From assembly GCA_006218065.1 (NCBI GenBank), contig VBWE01000007.1, positions 1-64,000 on the forward strand: DNA of 64,000 nt. The letters run 5' to 3'. A model generated the notes under the pieces. It worked only from the letters and a program-made list of their open reading frames with translations, was not told the DNA's origin and did no database searches. This document shows positions 46,321 to 51,638 of the stretch, piece by piece. The position numbers and the translations under genes were made by a program. Position 1 is the stretch's first letter; every line of letters starts with the position of its first letter. The DNA comes from Bacteroidota bacterium. Lineage in GTDB: Bacteria; Bacteroidota; Bacteroidia; Palsa-965.

Positions 46321-46393
46321 GGCCCATTAGTCAAATGGATAAGACACCGGTCTTTCAATCCGGAGGTGCCGGGTTCAATTCCCGCATGGACTA
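46321..46393 (+). tRNA. tRNA-Glu (TTC)
   Basis: The anticodon loop CTTTCAA gives TTC. The acceptor GGCCCAT/ATGGACT pairs except C3-A70 and one G-T. The D stem GTC/GAC is intact; 31-39 is a T-T mismatch and 49-65 a C-C mismatch. T loop TTCAATT. Discriminator A73, no encoded CCA. Several mismatches make it less canonical than its neighbours. Confidence 0.8.
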
Positions 46394-46501
46394 CTCAAAA
46401 TAAATCACCCTTGCTGTGGAATTAAAATTCCCGGCGCATCTTACGGATGAAGCATATCCGCAAAAGTTCTTTGAAAATACAAACGTCCATTCCAGTCACT
46501 C

Positions 46502-46558
46502 AGAAGCTGTTTGGAAATCATACCGGCAGGAAAATTCCGAAGGTTTGAAACAGCTTCT
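46502..46558. repeat. inverted repeat before tRNA-Ala
   Basis: AGAAGCTGTTT (46502-46512) is exactly complementary to AAACAGCTTCT (46548-46558) across a 35-base loop. It ends five bases before tRNA-Ala and might serve in RNA processing. Confidence 0.5.
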
Positions 46559-46563
46559 CAACT

Positions 46564-46636
46564 GGGGTCGAAGTACAGCCGGCCGTACACCTGTTTTGCA
46601 CACAGGAGGATGTGGGTTCAAATCCCACCGGCTCCA
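46564..46636 (+). tRNA. tRNA-Ala (TGC)
   Basis: Loop TTTGCAC gives TGC. The acceptor GGGGTCG/CGGCTCC, D stem GTAC/GTAC, anticodon stem CCTGT/ACAGG and T stem GTGGG/CCCAC are all paired. D loop contains GG, T loop TTCAAAT, A73. Position 8 is A instead of T, an odd base. Confidence 0.9.
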
Positions 46637-46668
46637 CACCTGTTTACCAGGCGTGTTTGGTTGGACGT

Positions 46669-46709
46669 ACCTGCCGGGTCAATGATGAAGCTCACATTGC
46701 CCGGCAGGT
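46669..46709 (+). other. long hairpin between tRNA-Ala and tRNA-Gly
   Basis: ACCTGCCGGG (46669-46678) and CCCGGCAGGT (46700-46709), with CAATG/CATTG inside, form a stem of about 15 bp with a ten-base loop. No T tract follows. It could be a processing signal or an RNA fold of its own. Confidence 0.6.
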
Positions 46710-46759
46710 TACCGAATCATGTTCCTGTGAGCCATACGACAAAACAGTATTGTGAAGAT

Positions 46760-46830
46760 GCAGGAATAGTTCAGAGGAAGAATGCTGCGCCTCCAACGCA
46801 GCGACCCGGGTTCGAGTCCTGGTTCCTGCT
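46760..46830 (+). tRNA. tRNA-Gly (TCC)
   Basis: Acceptor GCAGGAA/TTCCTGC and anticodon stem CTGCG/CGCAG pair perfectly; T loop TTCGAGT; discriminator T, as usual for tRNA-Gly. The anticodon loop is CCTCCAA, so position 33 is C instead of the nearly universal T. Confidence 0.85.
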
Positions 46831-46845
46831 CAGTAAATAAAACAA

Positions 46846-46918
46846 TGGAACGTCGTCCAGCGGTTCAGGACCATACTCTTACAAAGTAATGACGGGTGTT
46901 CAACTCACTCCGTTCCAA
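46846..46918 (+). tRNA. tRNA-Val (TAC)
   Basis: Loop CTTACAA gives TAC. Acceptor TGGAACG/CGTTCCA pairs fully, starting with T1-A72, which is more typical of tRNA-Gln. The anticodon stem has an A-A at 27-43. T stem GGGTG/CACTC, loop TTCAACT, A73. Confidence 0.8.
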
Positions 46919-46932
46919 CAAAACGAACAAAA

Positions 46933-47016
46933 ATGAAAACAACGAAGACAACAATTCAGCAAACCTGTAACGCGGGAAATAAAGATAAAGCGTGCAGGAA
47001 AAACGTAAACGCATAA
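46933..47016 (+). CDS. putative micro-ORF between tRNAs, 27 aa
   Basis: It encodes MKTTKTTIQQTCNAGNKDKA and seven more residues, basic, with two Cys. It fits exactly between tRNA-Val and tRNA-Gln. Presence in a tRNA spacer is suggestive only. Confidence 0.2.
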   Translation: MKTTKTTIQQTCNAGNKDKACRKNVNA

Positions 47017-47038
47017 ACTGAATTTCCCGGCAAAAATC

Positions 47039-47124
47039 TGCCGGGTCGTCTAAAGGCAGGACATCTGATTTTGAATCAGGCAATGCTGGTTCGTCCCGAT
47101 AGCTATCGGGACCAGCCCGGGCAA
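47039..47124 (+). tRNA. tRNA-Gln (TTG) with palindrome in the T loop
   Basis: Loop TTTTGAA gives TTG. Acceptor TGCCGGG/CCGGGCA pairs except G5-G68. The T stem is GCTGG/CCAGC. Its loop reads TTCG followed by the 18-nt palindrome at 47094-47111, instead of seven bases. Bases T54-G57 are kept; 58-60 are replaced, giving a 22-base loop. Confidence 0.85.
47094..47111. repeat. 18-nt palindrome in tRNA-Gln
   Basis: TCCCGATAGCTATCGGGA is perfectly self-complementary. In RNA it would form a seven-pair stem with an AGCT loop on top of the T stem. Confidence 0.95.
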
Positions 47125-47138
47125 CAAAACGAAAACAA

Positions 47139-47234
47139 ATGAAACGAATAGACAGACATAACGGGAAACCTGCAAATAACCGATTTGATCGGGTAATACT
47201 TGCAACAGATCCGGACCGATGGCCGTGCGCATGA
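47139..47234 (+). CDS. putative micro-ORF between tRNAs, 31 aa
   Basis: It encodes MKRIDRHNGKPANNRFDRVI and 11 more residues ending WPCA. It lies between tRNA-Gln and a terminator hairpin. No family is recognised. Confidence 0.25.
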   Translation: MKRIDRHNGKPANNRFDRVILATDPDRWPCA

Positions 47235-47255
47235 TTATGTGCCTACAGAAAAATC

Positions 47256-47289
47256 AGCCCGGTCTCAAAAAAAGAACCGGGCTTTTTTT
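47256..47289 (+). terminator. terminator-like hairpin inside the array
   Basis: AGCCCGG (56-62) and CCGGGCT (77-83) pair and seven T follow, ending two bases before tRNA-Asp. The same stem family is used at 45646. Confidence 0.75.
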
Positions 47290-47291
47290 AT

Positions 47292-47363
47292 GGTTCGTTA
47301 GCTCAAAGGTGGAGTTCCTGACTGTCTATCGGGAGGTTGAGGGTTCGAGTCCCTCACGAACCG
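47292..47363 (+). tRNA. tRNA-Asp (GTC)
   Basis: Loop CTGTCTA gives GTC. Acceptor GGTTCGT/ACGAACC and T stem GAGGG/CCCTC are perfect, T loop TTCGAGT, discriminator G as typical of Asp. It starts two bases after the hairpin's T tract. Confidence 0.92.
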
Positions 47364-47368
47364 CAAAA

Positions 47369-47454
47369 CGATCCGTAGTTCAACGGAAGAACAGTAGTCT
47401 CCGGCACTACAGGTGGAGGTTCATCCCGATAGCTATCGGGACCTTCCGGATCGA
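47369..47454 (+). tRNA. tRNA-Arg (CCG) with palindrome in the T loop
   Basis: Loop CTCCGGC gives CCG. Acceptor CGATCCG/CGGATCG, D stem GTTC/GAAC, anticodon stem GTAGT/ACTAC and T stem GGAGG/CCTTC are all paired. The T loop is TTCA followed by the palindrome at 47424-47441. Confidence 0.88.
47424..47441. repeat. 18-nt palindrome in tRNA-Arg (CCG)
   Basis: Identical to the copy in tRNA-Gln, and again between R57 and the CC of the T stem. Confidence 0.95.
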
Positions 47455-47470
47455 CGAAAAAAATTTAACA

Positions 47471-47542
47471 CGGAGTGTGGCGCAAGGGTAGCGTTCGTGT
47501 CTGATATGCACGCGGTTGCAGGTTCAAGTCCTGCCGCTCCGA
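47471..47542 (+). tRNA. tRNA-Ile (GAT)
   Basis: Loop CTGATAT gives GAT. Acceptor CGGAGTG/CGCTCCG pairs with one T-G. D stem GCGC/GCGT, T stem GCAGG/CCTGC, T loop TTCAAGT, A73. Confidence 0.85.
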
Positions 47543-47581
47543 CAAAAAAAGAAAACAATGGAACCTTATCCACCCATATAG

Positions 47582-47655
47582 CGGGGTGTAGCGCAGTTGG
47601 TCAGCGTACGTGCATCGGAAGCACGAGGTCGTCGGTTCGAATCCGGCCACCCCGA
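47582..47655 (+). tRNA. tRNA-Pro (CGG)
   Basis: Loop ATCGGAA gives CGG. Acceptor CGGGGTG/CACCCCG and T stem GTCGG/CCGGC are good, T loop TTCGAAT, A73. It is one of the most canonical members. Confidence 0.93.
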
Positions 47656-47714
47656 CACCAATAACGACAGGGAAACCTACCGAATTGTTCTTTGATTTTT
47701 CATGCATCGTGAAT

Positions 47715-47789
47715 TGGCTCGTAGCTCAACTGGCTGGCAGCACCGTCCTTTTAAGACGGGGGATATGGGTTCGAATCCCATCGGGCCAA
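47715..47789 (+). tRNA. tRNA-Lys (TTT)
   Basis: Loop CTTTTAA gives TTT. Acceptor TGGCTCG/CGGGCCA, anticodon stem CCGTC/GACGG, T stem ATGGG/CCCAT. The D stem has a C-C at 13-22. T loop TTCGAAT, A73. Confidence 0.9.
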
Positions 47790-47812
47790 CTTTTCATGCT
47801 GTGATTTTGTAC

Positions 47813-47885
47813 TGGCCTGTAGCTCAACCGTAGGAGCTGCACTCTTATACAGTGACGGATGCAGGTGCAACTCCTGCCAGGCCAA
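47813..47885 (+). tRNA. tRNA-Ile (TAT), rare anticodon
   Basis: Loop CTTATAC gives TAT, which would read AUA without lysidine. Acceptor TGGCCTG/CAGGCCA and T stem GCAGG/CCTGC are perfect, but 27-43 is G-A and the T loop is TGCAACT, so position 55 is G instead of T (no pseudouridine possible). A73. Confidence 0.8.
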
Positions 47886-47889
47886 CTTC

Positions 47890-47960
47890 GGGAATATAGC
47901 TCAATGGCAGAGCGGCCGCCTGTTAAGTGGTTGATGAATGTTCGATTCGTTCTGTTCCCG
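47890..47960 (+). tRNA. tRNA-Asn (GTT)
   Basis: Loop CTGTTAA gives GTT. Acceptor GGGAATA/TGTTCCC pairs with one T-G; D stem GCTC/GAGC; T stem GAATG/CGTTC; T loop TTCGATT; discriminator G as in Asn. Confidence 0.88.
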
Positions 47961-47969
47961 CAAATTACG

Positions 47970-48041
47970 CGGTCCGTAGCTCAATAGCAGAGCACCACTC
48001 TCATAAGGTGGATTGTGGTGGTTCAAGTCCACCCGGGCCGA
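47970..48041 (+). tRNA. tRNA-Met or Ile2 (CAT)
   Basis: Loop CTCATAA gives CAT. C1-G72 is paired and the anticodon stem lacks the three G-C pairs of initiator tRNA, so it is elongator Met or lysidine-modified Ile. The D loop has AG where GG is usual. T loop TTCAAGT, A73. Confidence 0.85.
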
Positions 48042-48066
48042 CTGGATGCAAAAATGAGATGAATAC

Positions 48067-48153
48067 TGACCTGTAGCTTAACGGAAGAGCGCGTCGTTAC
48101 GACCGACAGAGATGAAGGTTCGTCCCGATAGCTATCGGGACCTTTTGGGTCAG
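48067..48153 (+). tRNA. tRNA-Arg (ACG) with palindrome in the T loop
   Basis: Loop TTACGAC gives ACG. Acceptor TGACCTG/TGGGTCA pairs with two G-T; 27-43 is C-A. T stem GAAGG/CCTTT encloses TTCG and the palindrome at 48123-48140. Discriminator G. Confidence 0.85.
48123..48140. repeat. 18-nt palindrome in tRNA-Arg (ACG)
   Basis: Third complete tRNA copy, identical in sequence and position to those at 47094 and 47424. Confidence 0.95.
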
Positions 48154-48166
48154 CATAAATGCCATA

Positions 48167-48239
48167 CAGCCTGTAGCTCAACAGGAAGAGCAGTCCGCTT
48201 CTACCGGATCGGCTGAGGGTTCGAATCCTTCCGGGCTGA
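48167..48239 (+). tRNA. tRNA-Arg (TCT)
   Basis: Loop CTTCTAC gives TCT. Acceptor CAGCCTG/CGGGCTG, D stem GCTC/GAGC, T stem GAGGG/CCTTC, T loop TTCGAAT, A73. No insert. Confidence 0.9.
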
Positions 48240-48410
48240 CGAAGTAAAAAGATTTGAAATGAAATAAAGATTGTTTGAAGTAATGAAAGCTAAAAAGGAA
48301 AAGCTGCGATGAAAATTCGCTTCTCTCCCGGGGCATGGTACCTGTACCGGGAAAAGAAACGGAACGGATTCAAAAGCAATTCCGCCAGCAATCGTTGCGG
48401 ATTCGAATGC

Positions 48411-48480
48411 CGCCCGGTAGCTCAAACGAAAGAGCATCCCGCTTGTAAGGGAGGTGAAGGTTAAAGCCCTTTCCGGGCGG
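48411..48480 (+). tRNA. tRNA-Thr (TGT), degenerate
   Basis: TGT lies in an eight-base loop GCTTGTAA closed by only TCCC/GGGA; one base of the 3' stem seems lost. The T loop is TTAAAGC, so C56 is A. Acceptor CGCCCGG/CCGGGCG is perfect. It may be non-functional in translation. Confidence 0.7.
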
Positions 48481-48488
48481 CATATTAA

Positions 48489-48560
48489 GGACGAATAGCT
48501 CAGTTGGCAGAGCACCCCGTTGAAGGCGGGACAGCACTGGTTCGATCCCGGTTTCGTCCA
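48489..48560 (+). tRNA. tRNA-Phe (GAA)
   Basis: Loop TTGAAGG gives GAA. Acceptor GGACGAA/TTCGTCC, D stem GCTC/GAGC and T stem ACTGG/CCGGT pair; 27-43 is C-A. T loop TTCGATC, A73. Confidence 0.9.
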
Positions 48561-48574
48561 CAGAAAAAATAAAT

Positions 48575-48647
48575 GGTGTAGCTGGTGTAACGGTTAACAC
48601 GCCGGTTTGTGAATCCGGTAATAAGGGTTCAACTCCCTTGCTTCACC
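48575..48647 (+). tRNA. tRNA-His (GTG)
   Basis: Loop TTGTGAA gives GTG. The encoded G-1 pairs with C73, the identity mark of tRNA-His. D stem GTGT/ACAC; T stem AAGGG/CCCTT; T loop TTCAACT. T4-T69 and 31-39 (T-T) are mismatched. Confidence 0.88.
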
Positions 48648-48670
48648 CGAAAACTAAAAACAAATGAAAC

Positions 48671-48796
48671 ATGAAGAACATGCTGTTTGGGGTTCCGCTG
48701 CGGACAGGTGTTCGCCCGGACCCGGATGTAAATGATGTAAATGGAGTTGTCGCGCCGGTTGTTCGTGAGGACTATGAAGACGACGACGAATGTTGA
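48671..48796 (+). CDS. putative small acidic protein, 41 aa
   Basis: It encodes MKNMLFGVPLRTGVRPDPDV and 21 more residues ending in the acidic EDYEDDDEC. It follows the last tRNA. Family unknown. Confidence 0.35.
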   Translation: MKNMLFGVPLRTGVRPDPDVNDVNGVVAPVVREDYEDDDEC

Positions 48797-48831
48797 ACAG
48801 GAACAGCGCTGCTGTTCCAAAAAATGAAATC

Positions 48832-48945
48832 ATGCAATACGATTTAAACAAGAATGATAAAAATCCTGAACGTCAGATCAGTTGGTTCGACATAGCCATC
48901 AACGCGATCGCATTAAGCTGCCTGGCAGGCACGCTGATGCGCTGA
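48832..48945 (+). CDS. putative small protein, 37 aa
   Basis: It encodes MQYDLNKNDKNPERQISWFD, then a hydrophobic stretch (IAINAIALSCLAGTLM) that could span or touch a membrane. Family unknown. A terminator-like repeat follows. Confidence 0.35.
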   Translation: MQYDLNKNDKNPERQISWFDIAINAIALSCLAGTLMR

Positions 48946-48984
48946 GCTGGGTTGTGTGGCCAGCTGGCCAAAACAAGCCATCGA

Positions 48985-49043
48985 AAAGGGGAAAGACAAC
49001 GTTCAGGATAAATCAGCGGAAAGTCTTTCCCCTTTCATTTTTT
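48985..49043 (+). terminator. terminator-like long-loop hairpin
   Basis: AAAGGGGAAAGAC (48985-48997) and GTCTTTCCCCTTT (49023-49035) are exact complements around a 25-base loop, followed closely by seven T. It would separate the tRNA transcript from the RtcB gene unless read through. Confidence 0.6.
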
Positions 49044-49065
49044 AAAAATCCGGAAGGAGGTTACT

Positions 49066-49209
49066 ATGCGTAAAAATCAAATGACTGACAAAACCTGGAT
49101 GTATGCCGAAATGCCGGCGCTCATCCTCAAAAACAAATCGTGGCTCATGCGTTTGCTGAAAGCGGGTAACCGGCTGGTGAACAAAATGAAGCCGATGAAA
49201 TTTTCATGA
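49066..49209 (+). CDS. small basic protein before rtcB, 47 aa
   Basis: It encodes MRKNQMTDKTWMYAEMPALI and 27 more residues, ending in the basic RLVNKMKPMKFS. A near-perfect Shine-Dalgarno AAGGAGG (49054-49060) lies five bases before the ATG, which is unusual in Bacteroidota and supports translation. RtcB begins 15 bases after its stop. No family is recognised. Confidence 0.55.
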   Translation: MRKNQMTDKTWMYAEMPALILKNKSWLMRLLKAGNRLVNKMKPMKFS

Positions 49210-49224
49210 ACAAATAAAATTATC

Positions 49225-50625
49225 ATGGCTAAATTAAAATTACAGGGCAAAGACCTTCGCCGCATCGGCTTCCCGGAAGACGTGTCGCTGGGCCTCGCCA
49301 TACAGATCATGCACAAACATTTCAAGCACCACACCGTTGACGAGGCGCTTGAGGTGCTCAAAAAAATACTGGCTTCACCGGCAGATTATCTCGACGATCC
49401 TTATCTCTGGAAAATCGCGGATAAACTGGCGGATGAACCGGAAGCCGAACCCGATGCGTTTACCCTGCGGGAAGCAGGTTGTGATTTCCGCATCTTCGGA
49501 TCCGGTTTCATCGACGATTCGGCCATCGCGCAGATGAAGATTGCATTGCGTTTGCCCGTTGCAGTTTCAGGCGCACTCATGCCCGACGCGCATCACGGCT
49601 ACGGGCTGCCGATCGGCGGTGTGCTGGCTGGGGAAAACGCCGTGATTCCTTTCGGAGTCGGTGTCGATATCGGCTGCCGCATGTGCCTGAGCATTTTCGA
49701 CGTACCTGCTGACGAATTGAAAAACCGGGAGAAAATGCTGGAAAAAGCGCTGCTCCGCAATACAATCTTCGGATCGGGCGGACAGAACCGGGTTGCGCAG
49801 GATCACGAAATAATCGCGCGCCCGGAATTCGATGAGATTCCGCTGATCCGGAATTTCAGAAGCAAAGCAGCGATGCAGCTCGGCACTTCAGGTTCGGGAA
49901 ATCATTTCGTGGAATTCGGTGAAATAGAAATCACGGAAGGTATCCCGGAGAAGAACCTGGAACCCGGCAGGTACATCGGCCTGCTTTCACATTCCGGCTC
50001 GCGCGGGCTGGGCGCCACTATCGCGAATCATTATACGCAGGTGGCGATGGATATGCTGCGTCTCCCGAAAGAAGCGCAGCACATGGCCTGGCTTCCGCTC
50101 GACCGCGAAGAAGGACAGGAATACTGGGCCGCGATGAACCTTGCCGGTGATTATGCTTCGGCCTGTCACCATGTGATTCACGAACGCATCAGCCGGGAAA
50201 TTCAGTTTGCCCGGCTGGCGATGATCGAGAATCATCACAACTTCGCCTGGAAGGAAATGATCAACGGGCGCGAGCTCATCGTTCATCGAAAGGGTGCGAC
50301 ACCGGCCAGCCTCGGCGAACTCGGTATCATTCCCGGTTCGATGACGACCGCCGGTTTTATTGTCCGCGGAAAAGGAGAAGCCGGTTCGATCAATTCCGCT
50401 TCGCACGGCGCGGGACGTAAAATGTCGCGCAGCAAAGCCCTGCAGAGCATCACGCGCCATGCGTTGAAAGAAGCAGTGAAATCAAAAGGCGTGACCCTGT
50501 TCGGCGGCGGACCTGATGAAGCGCCGCAGGCTTACAAGGATATTCATGCCGTGATGCAGGCCCAGAAACAACTGGTGGATACACTGGGCTGCTTCATGCC
50601 GAAGATCGTGCGCATGGATGGTTAA
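49225..50625 (+). CDS. rtcB: RtcB family RNA ligase
   Basis: RtcB joins RNA 2',3'-cyclic phosphate or 3'-phosphate ends to 5'-OH ends with GTP and Mn, as in tRNA splicing and repair. The 466 residues contain the active-site Cys151 in GVGVDIGCRM, GSGNHFVEF (Asn226, His227), SHSGSRGLG (His256), HRKGATPAS (His354) and SHGAGRKMSR (His394, the guanylylation site). It is longer than E. coli RtcB (about 408) owing to an N-terminal helical extension (about 1-90). No RtcA, archease or release factor gene adjoins. It follows the tRNA array on the same strand and precedes a TPR-like gene by 32 bases. Confidence 0.9.
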   Translation: MAKLKLQGKDLRRIGFPEDVSLGLAIQIMHKHFKHHTVDEALEVLKKILASPADYLDDPYLWKIADKLADEPEAEPDAFTLREAGCDFRIFGSGFIDDSAIAQMKIALRLPVAVSGALMPDAHHGYGLPIGGVLAGENAVIPFGVGVDIGCRMCLSIFDVPADELKNREKMLEKALLRNTIFGSGGQNRVAQDHEIIARPEFDEIPLIRNFRSKAAMQLGTSGSGNHFVEFGEIEITEGIPEKNLEPGRYIGLLSHSGSRGLGATIANHYTQVAMDMLRLPKEAQHMAWLPLDREEGQEYWAAMNLAGDYASACHHVIHERISREIQFARLAMIENHHNFAWKEMINGRELIVHRKGATPASLGELGIIPGSMTTAGFIVRGKGEAGSINSASHGAGRKMSRSKALQSITRHALKEAVKSKGVTLFGGGPDEAPQAYKDIHAVMQAQKQLVDTLGCFMPKIVRMDG

Positions 50626-50657
50626 TGAAAAATGAACTGTTTTAAAATTGTCATACG

Positions 50658-51176
50658 ATGGATATCTATTATTCAACCGAAGATAAACTGCTCAAAATCG
50701 ACCGGCTGCTGGATTACGGCAATTACCGGAAAGCGAAACTGCTGCTGACGGAAGTGCTGGAAGATCAGCCGGACAATGCTTTTGCACATTTTTCCATCGG
50801 CTGGATTTTTCATACACGTTTGTATGAATATGTGCAGGCTGAAAATCATTACCGGCTTGCGCAGAAATTCAACCCGGCGCTGACCGTAGTTTACTACGAT
50901 TACATCCGCCTGCTGAACCTGCTTCAGAAAACAACACATGTTCGTGAGCTTGTGGAAAAAGCGCTGCAGGTTCCGGGCGTGAGACCGGATTTTTGCTGGA
51001 ACGAGCTTGGTCTCGCCTGCGAAAAATCGGGAGACTACGCGGAAGCGGTTTCCTGTTATCACAAAGCGTTCGTCGTTTCTACCGAGAAATATTTGTCGGA
51101 CGAATACCAGGATAACCTCGAGCGGGTGAAAAGAAAAATCGGGATGCAGGCGGATTACATTTACTGTTTCCGTTGA
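50658..51176 (+). CDS. TPR-like protein of unknown function
   Basis: A 172-residue soluble protein with tetratricopeptide-like helix pairs (about 5-140, for example YRKAKLLLTEVLEDQPDNA and GDYAEAVSCYHKAFVV). Such repeats bind other proteins. It starts 32 bases after rtcB, so the two are probably cotranscribed, and may be an adaptor for RtcB; this is inference. The gene ends at a bidirectional hairpin facing the NAD operon. Confidence 0.75.
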   Translation: MDIYYSTEDKLLKIDRLLDYGNYRKAKLLLTEVLEDQPDNAFAHFSIGWIFHTRLYEYVQAENHYRLAQKFNPALTVVYYDYIRLLNLLQKTTHVRELVEKALQVPGVRPDFCWNELGLACEKSGDYAEAVSCYHKAFVVSTEKYLSDEYQDNLERVKRKIGMQADYIYCFR

Positions 51177-51179
51177 GCA

Positions 51180-51215
51180 GCAAGGCCGTTTCTGTATAAA
51201 CGGAAGCGGCCTTGC
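51180..51215. terminator. bidirectional hairpin between convergent operons
   Basis: GCAAGGCCG (51180-51188) and CGGCCTTGC (51207-51215) pair perfectly around an 18-base loop. T tracts are weak, so it ends both transcripts only plausibly. Confidence 0.6.
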
Positions 51216-51638
51216 TTATTTCTGCAACTGCAGCATCAGGTCGTGCACGTGTTTCCAGTCTTCTTCCGGATCAAAACCGGCTTTGTCTTCAAAAAGCACA
51301 TTGAAGTACGGTTTATCATTATAACAACCGTAAGCGCCGTTTTCCACTTCCGGGTTTTCGTTTACAAAACGGAAATGTATTTCATGCGTCCGGAAATATT
51401 CCAGGTATTCGTCTATTTCATGCGGATGCGAACAGGTATATAAAATCAGGCATACGTCGTCCCGCCTGCTCACCAGTTGCAAAGCTTCGACCGCATACGG
51501 GTAAAAGGATTTCGGAATTTCGCCTCCCCTGTAGTTTGGGATGATCATGGTTCCGTGAATGTCAACGGCCCAGTAGGTTTTTTCCCACTGGCGGTCGCGT
51601 GCAAAGCGGAAAGCGTTGTGGATGGCTTTCGTGATCAT
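51216..51638 (-). CDS. HAD-like hydrolase of unknown substrate
   Basis: A 140-residue protein with HAD-fold signs: motif I AVDIHGTMI, motif II LILYTCS and a late acidic motif EDKAGFDPEEDW. The nucleophile Asp is present, but the general acid position is His (DxH) instead of Asp, so catalysis may be altered. It is last in the NAD operon and overlaps prs by four bases (coupled). HAD phosphatases act on nucleotides or on RNA ends (T4 Pnkp-type), so a link to either neighbouring system is possible. Substrate unknown. Confidence 0.6.
   Translation of the reverse strand: MITKAIHNAFRFARDRQWEKTYWAVDIHGTMIIPNYRGGEIPKSFYPYAVEALQLVSRRDDVCLILYTCSHPHEIDEYLEYFRTHEIHFRFVNENPEVENGAYGCYNDKPYFNVLFEDKAGFDPEEDWKHVHDLMLQLQK

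Noticed and set aside
46407-47804. Plus-strand ORFs of 60-110 codons overlapping the tRNAs (for example 46511-46840, 47413-47664)
   Set aside because: They read through complete tRNA genes, and their sequence is explained by tRNA stems.
47090-48140. Self-splicing intron in the tRNAs
   Set aside because: The inserts are 18 nt and lie in the T loop. Group I introns are far longer and usually sit in the anticodon loop.
48309-48464. 51-codon ORF before tRNA-Thr (MKIRFSPGAWYLYREKKRNG and on)
   Set aside because: It runs into the tRNA-Thr body, so at best its first 30 codons could be real.
48201-48851. Minus-strand ORFs across tRNA-Thr, Phe and His
   Set aside because: They are antisense shadows of the tRNAs, with no protein-like features.
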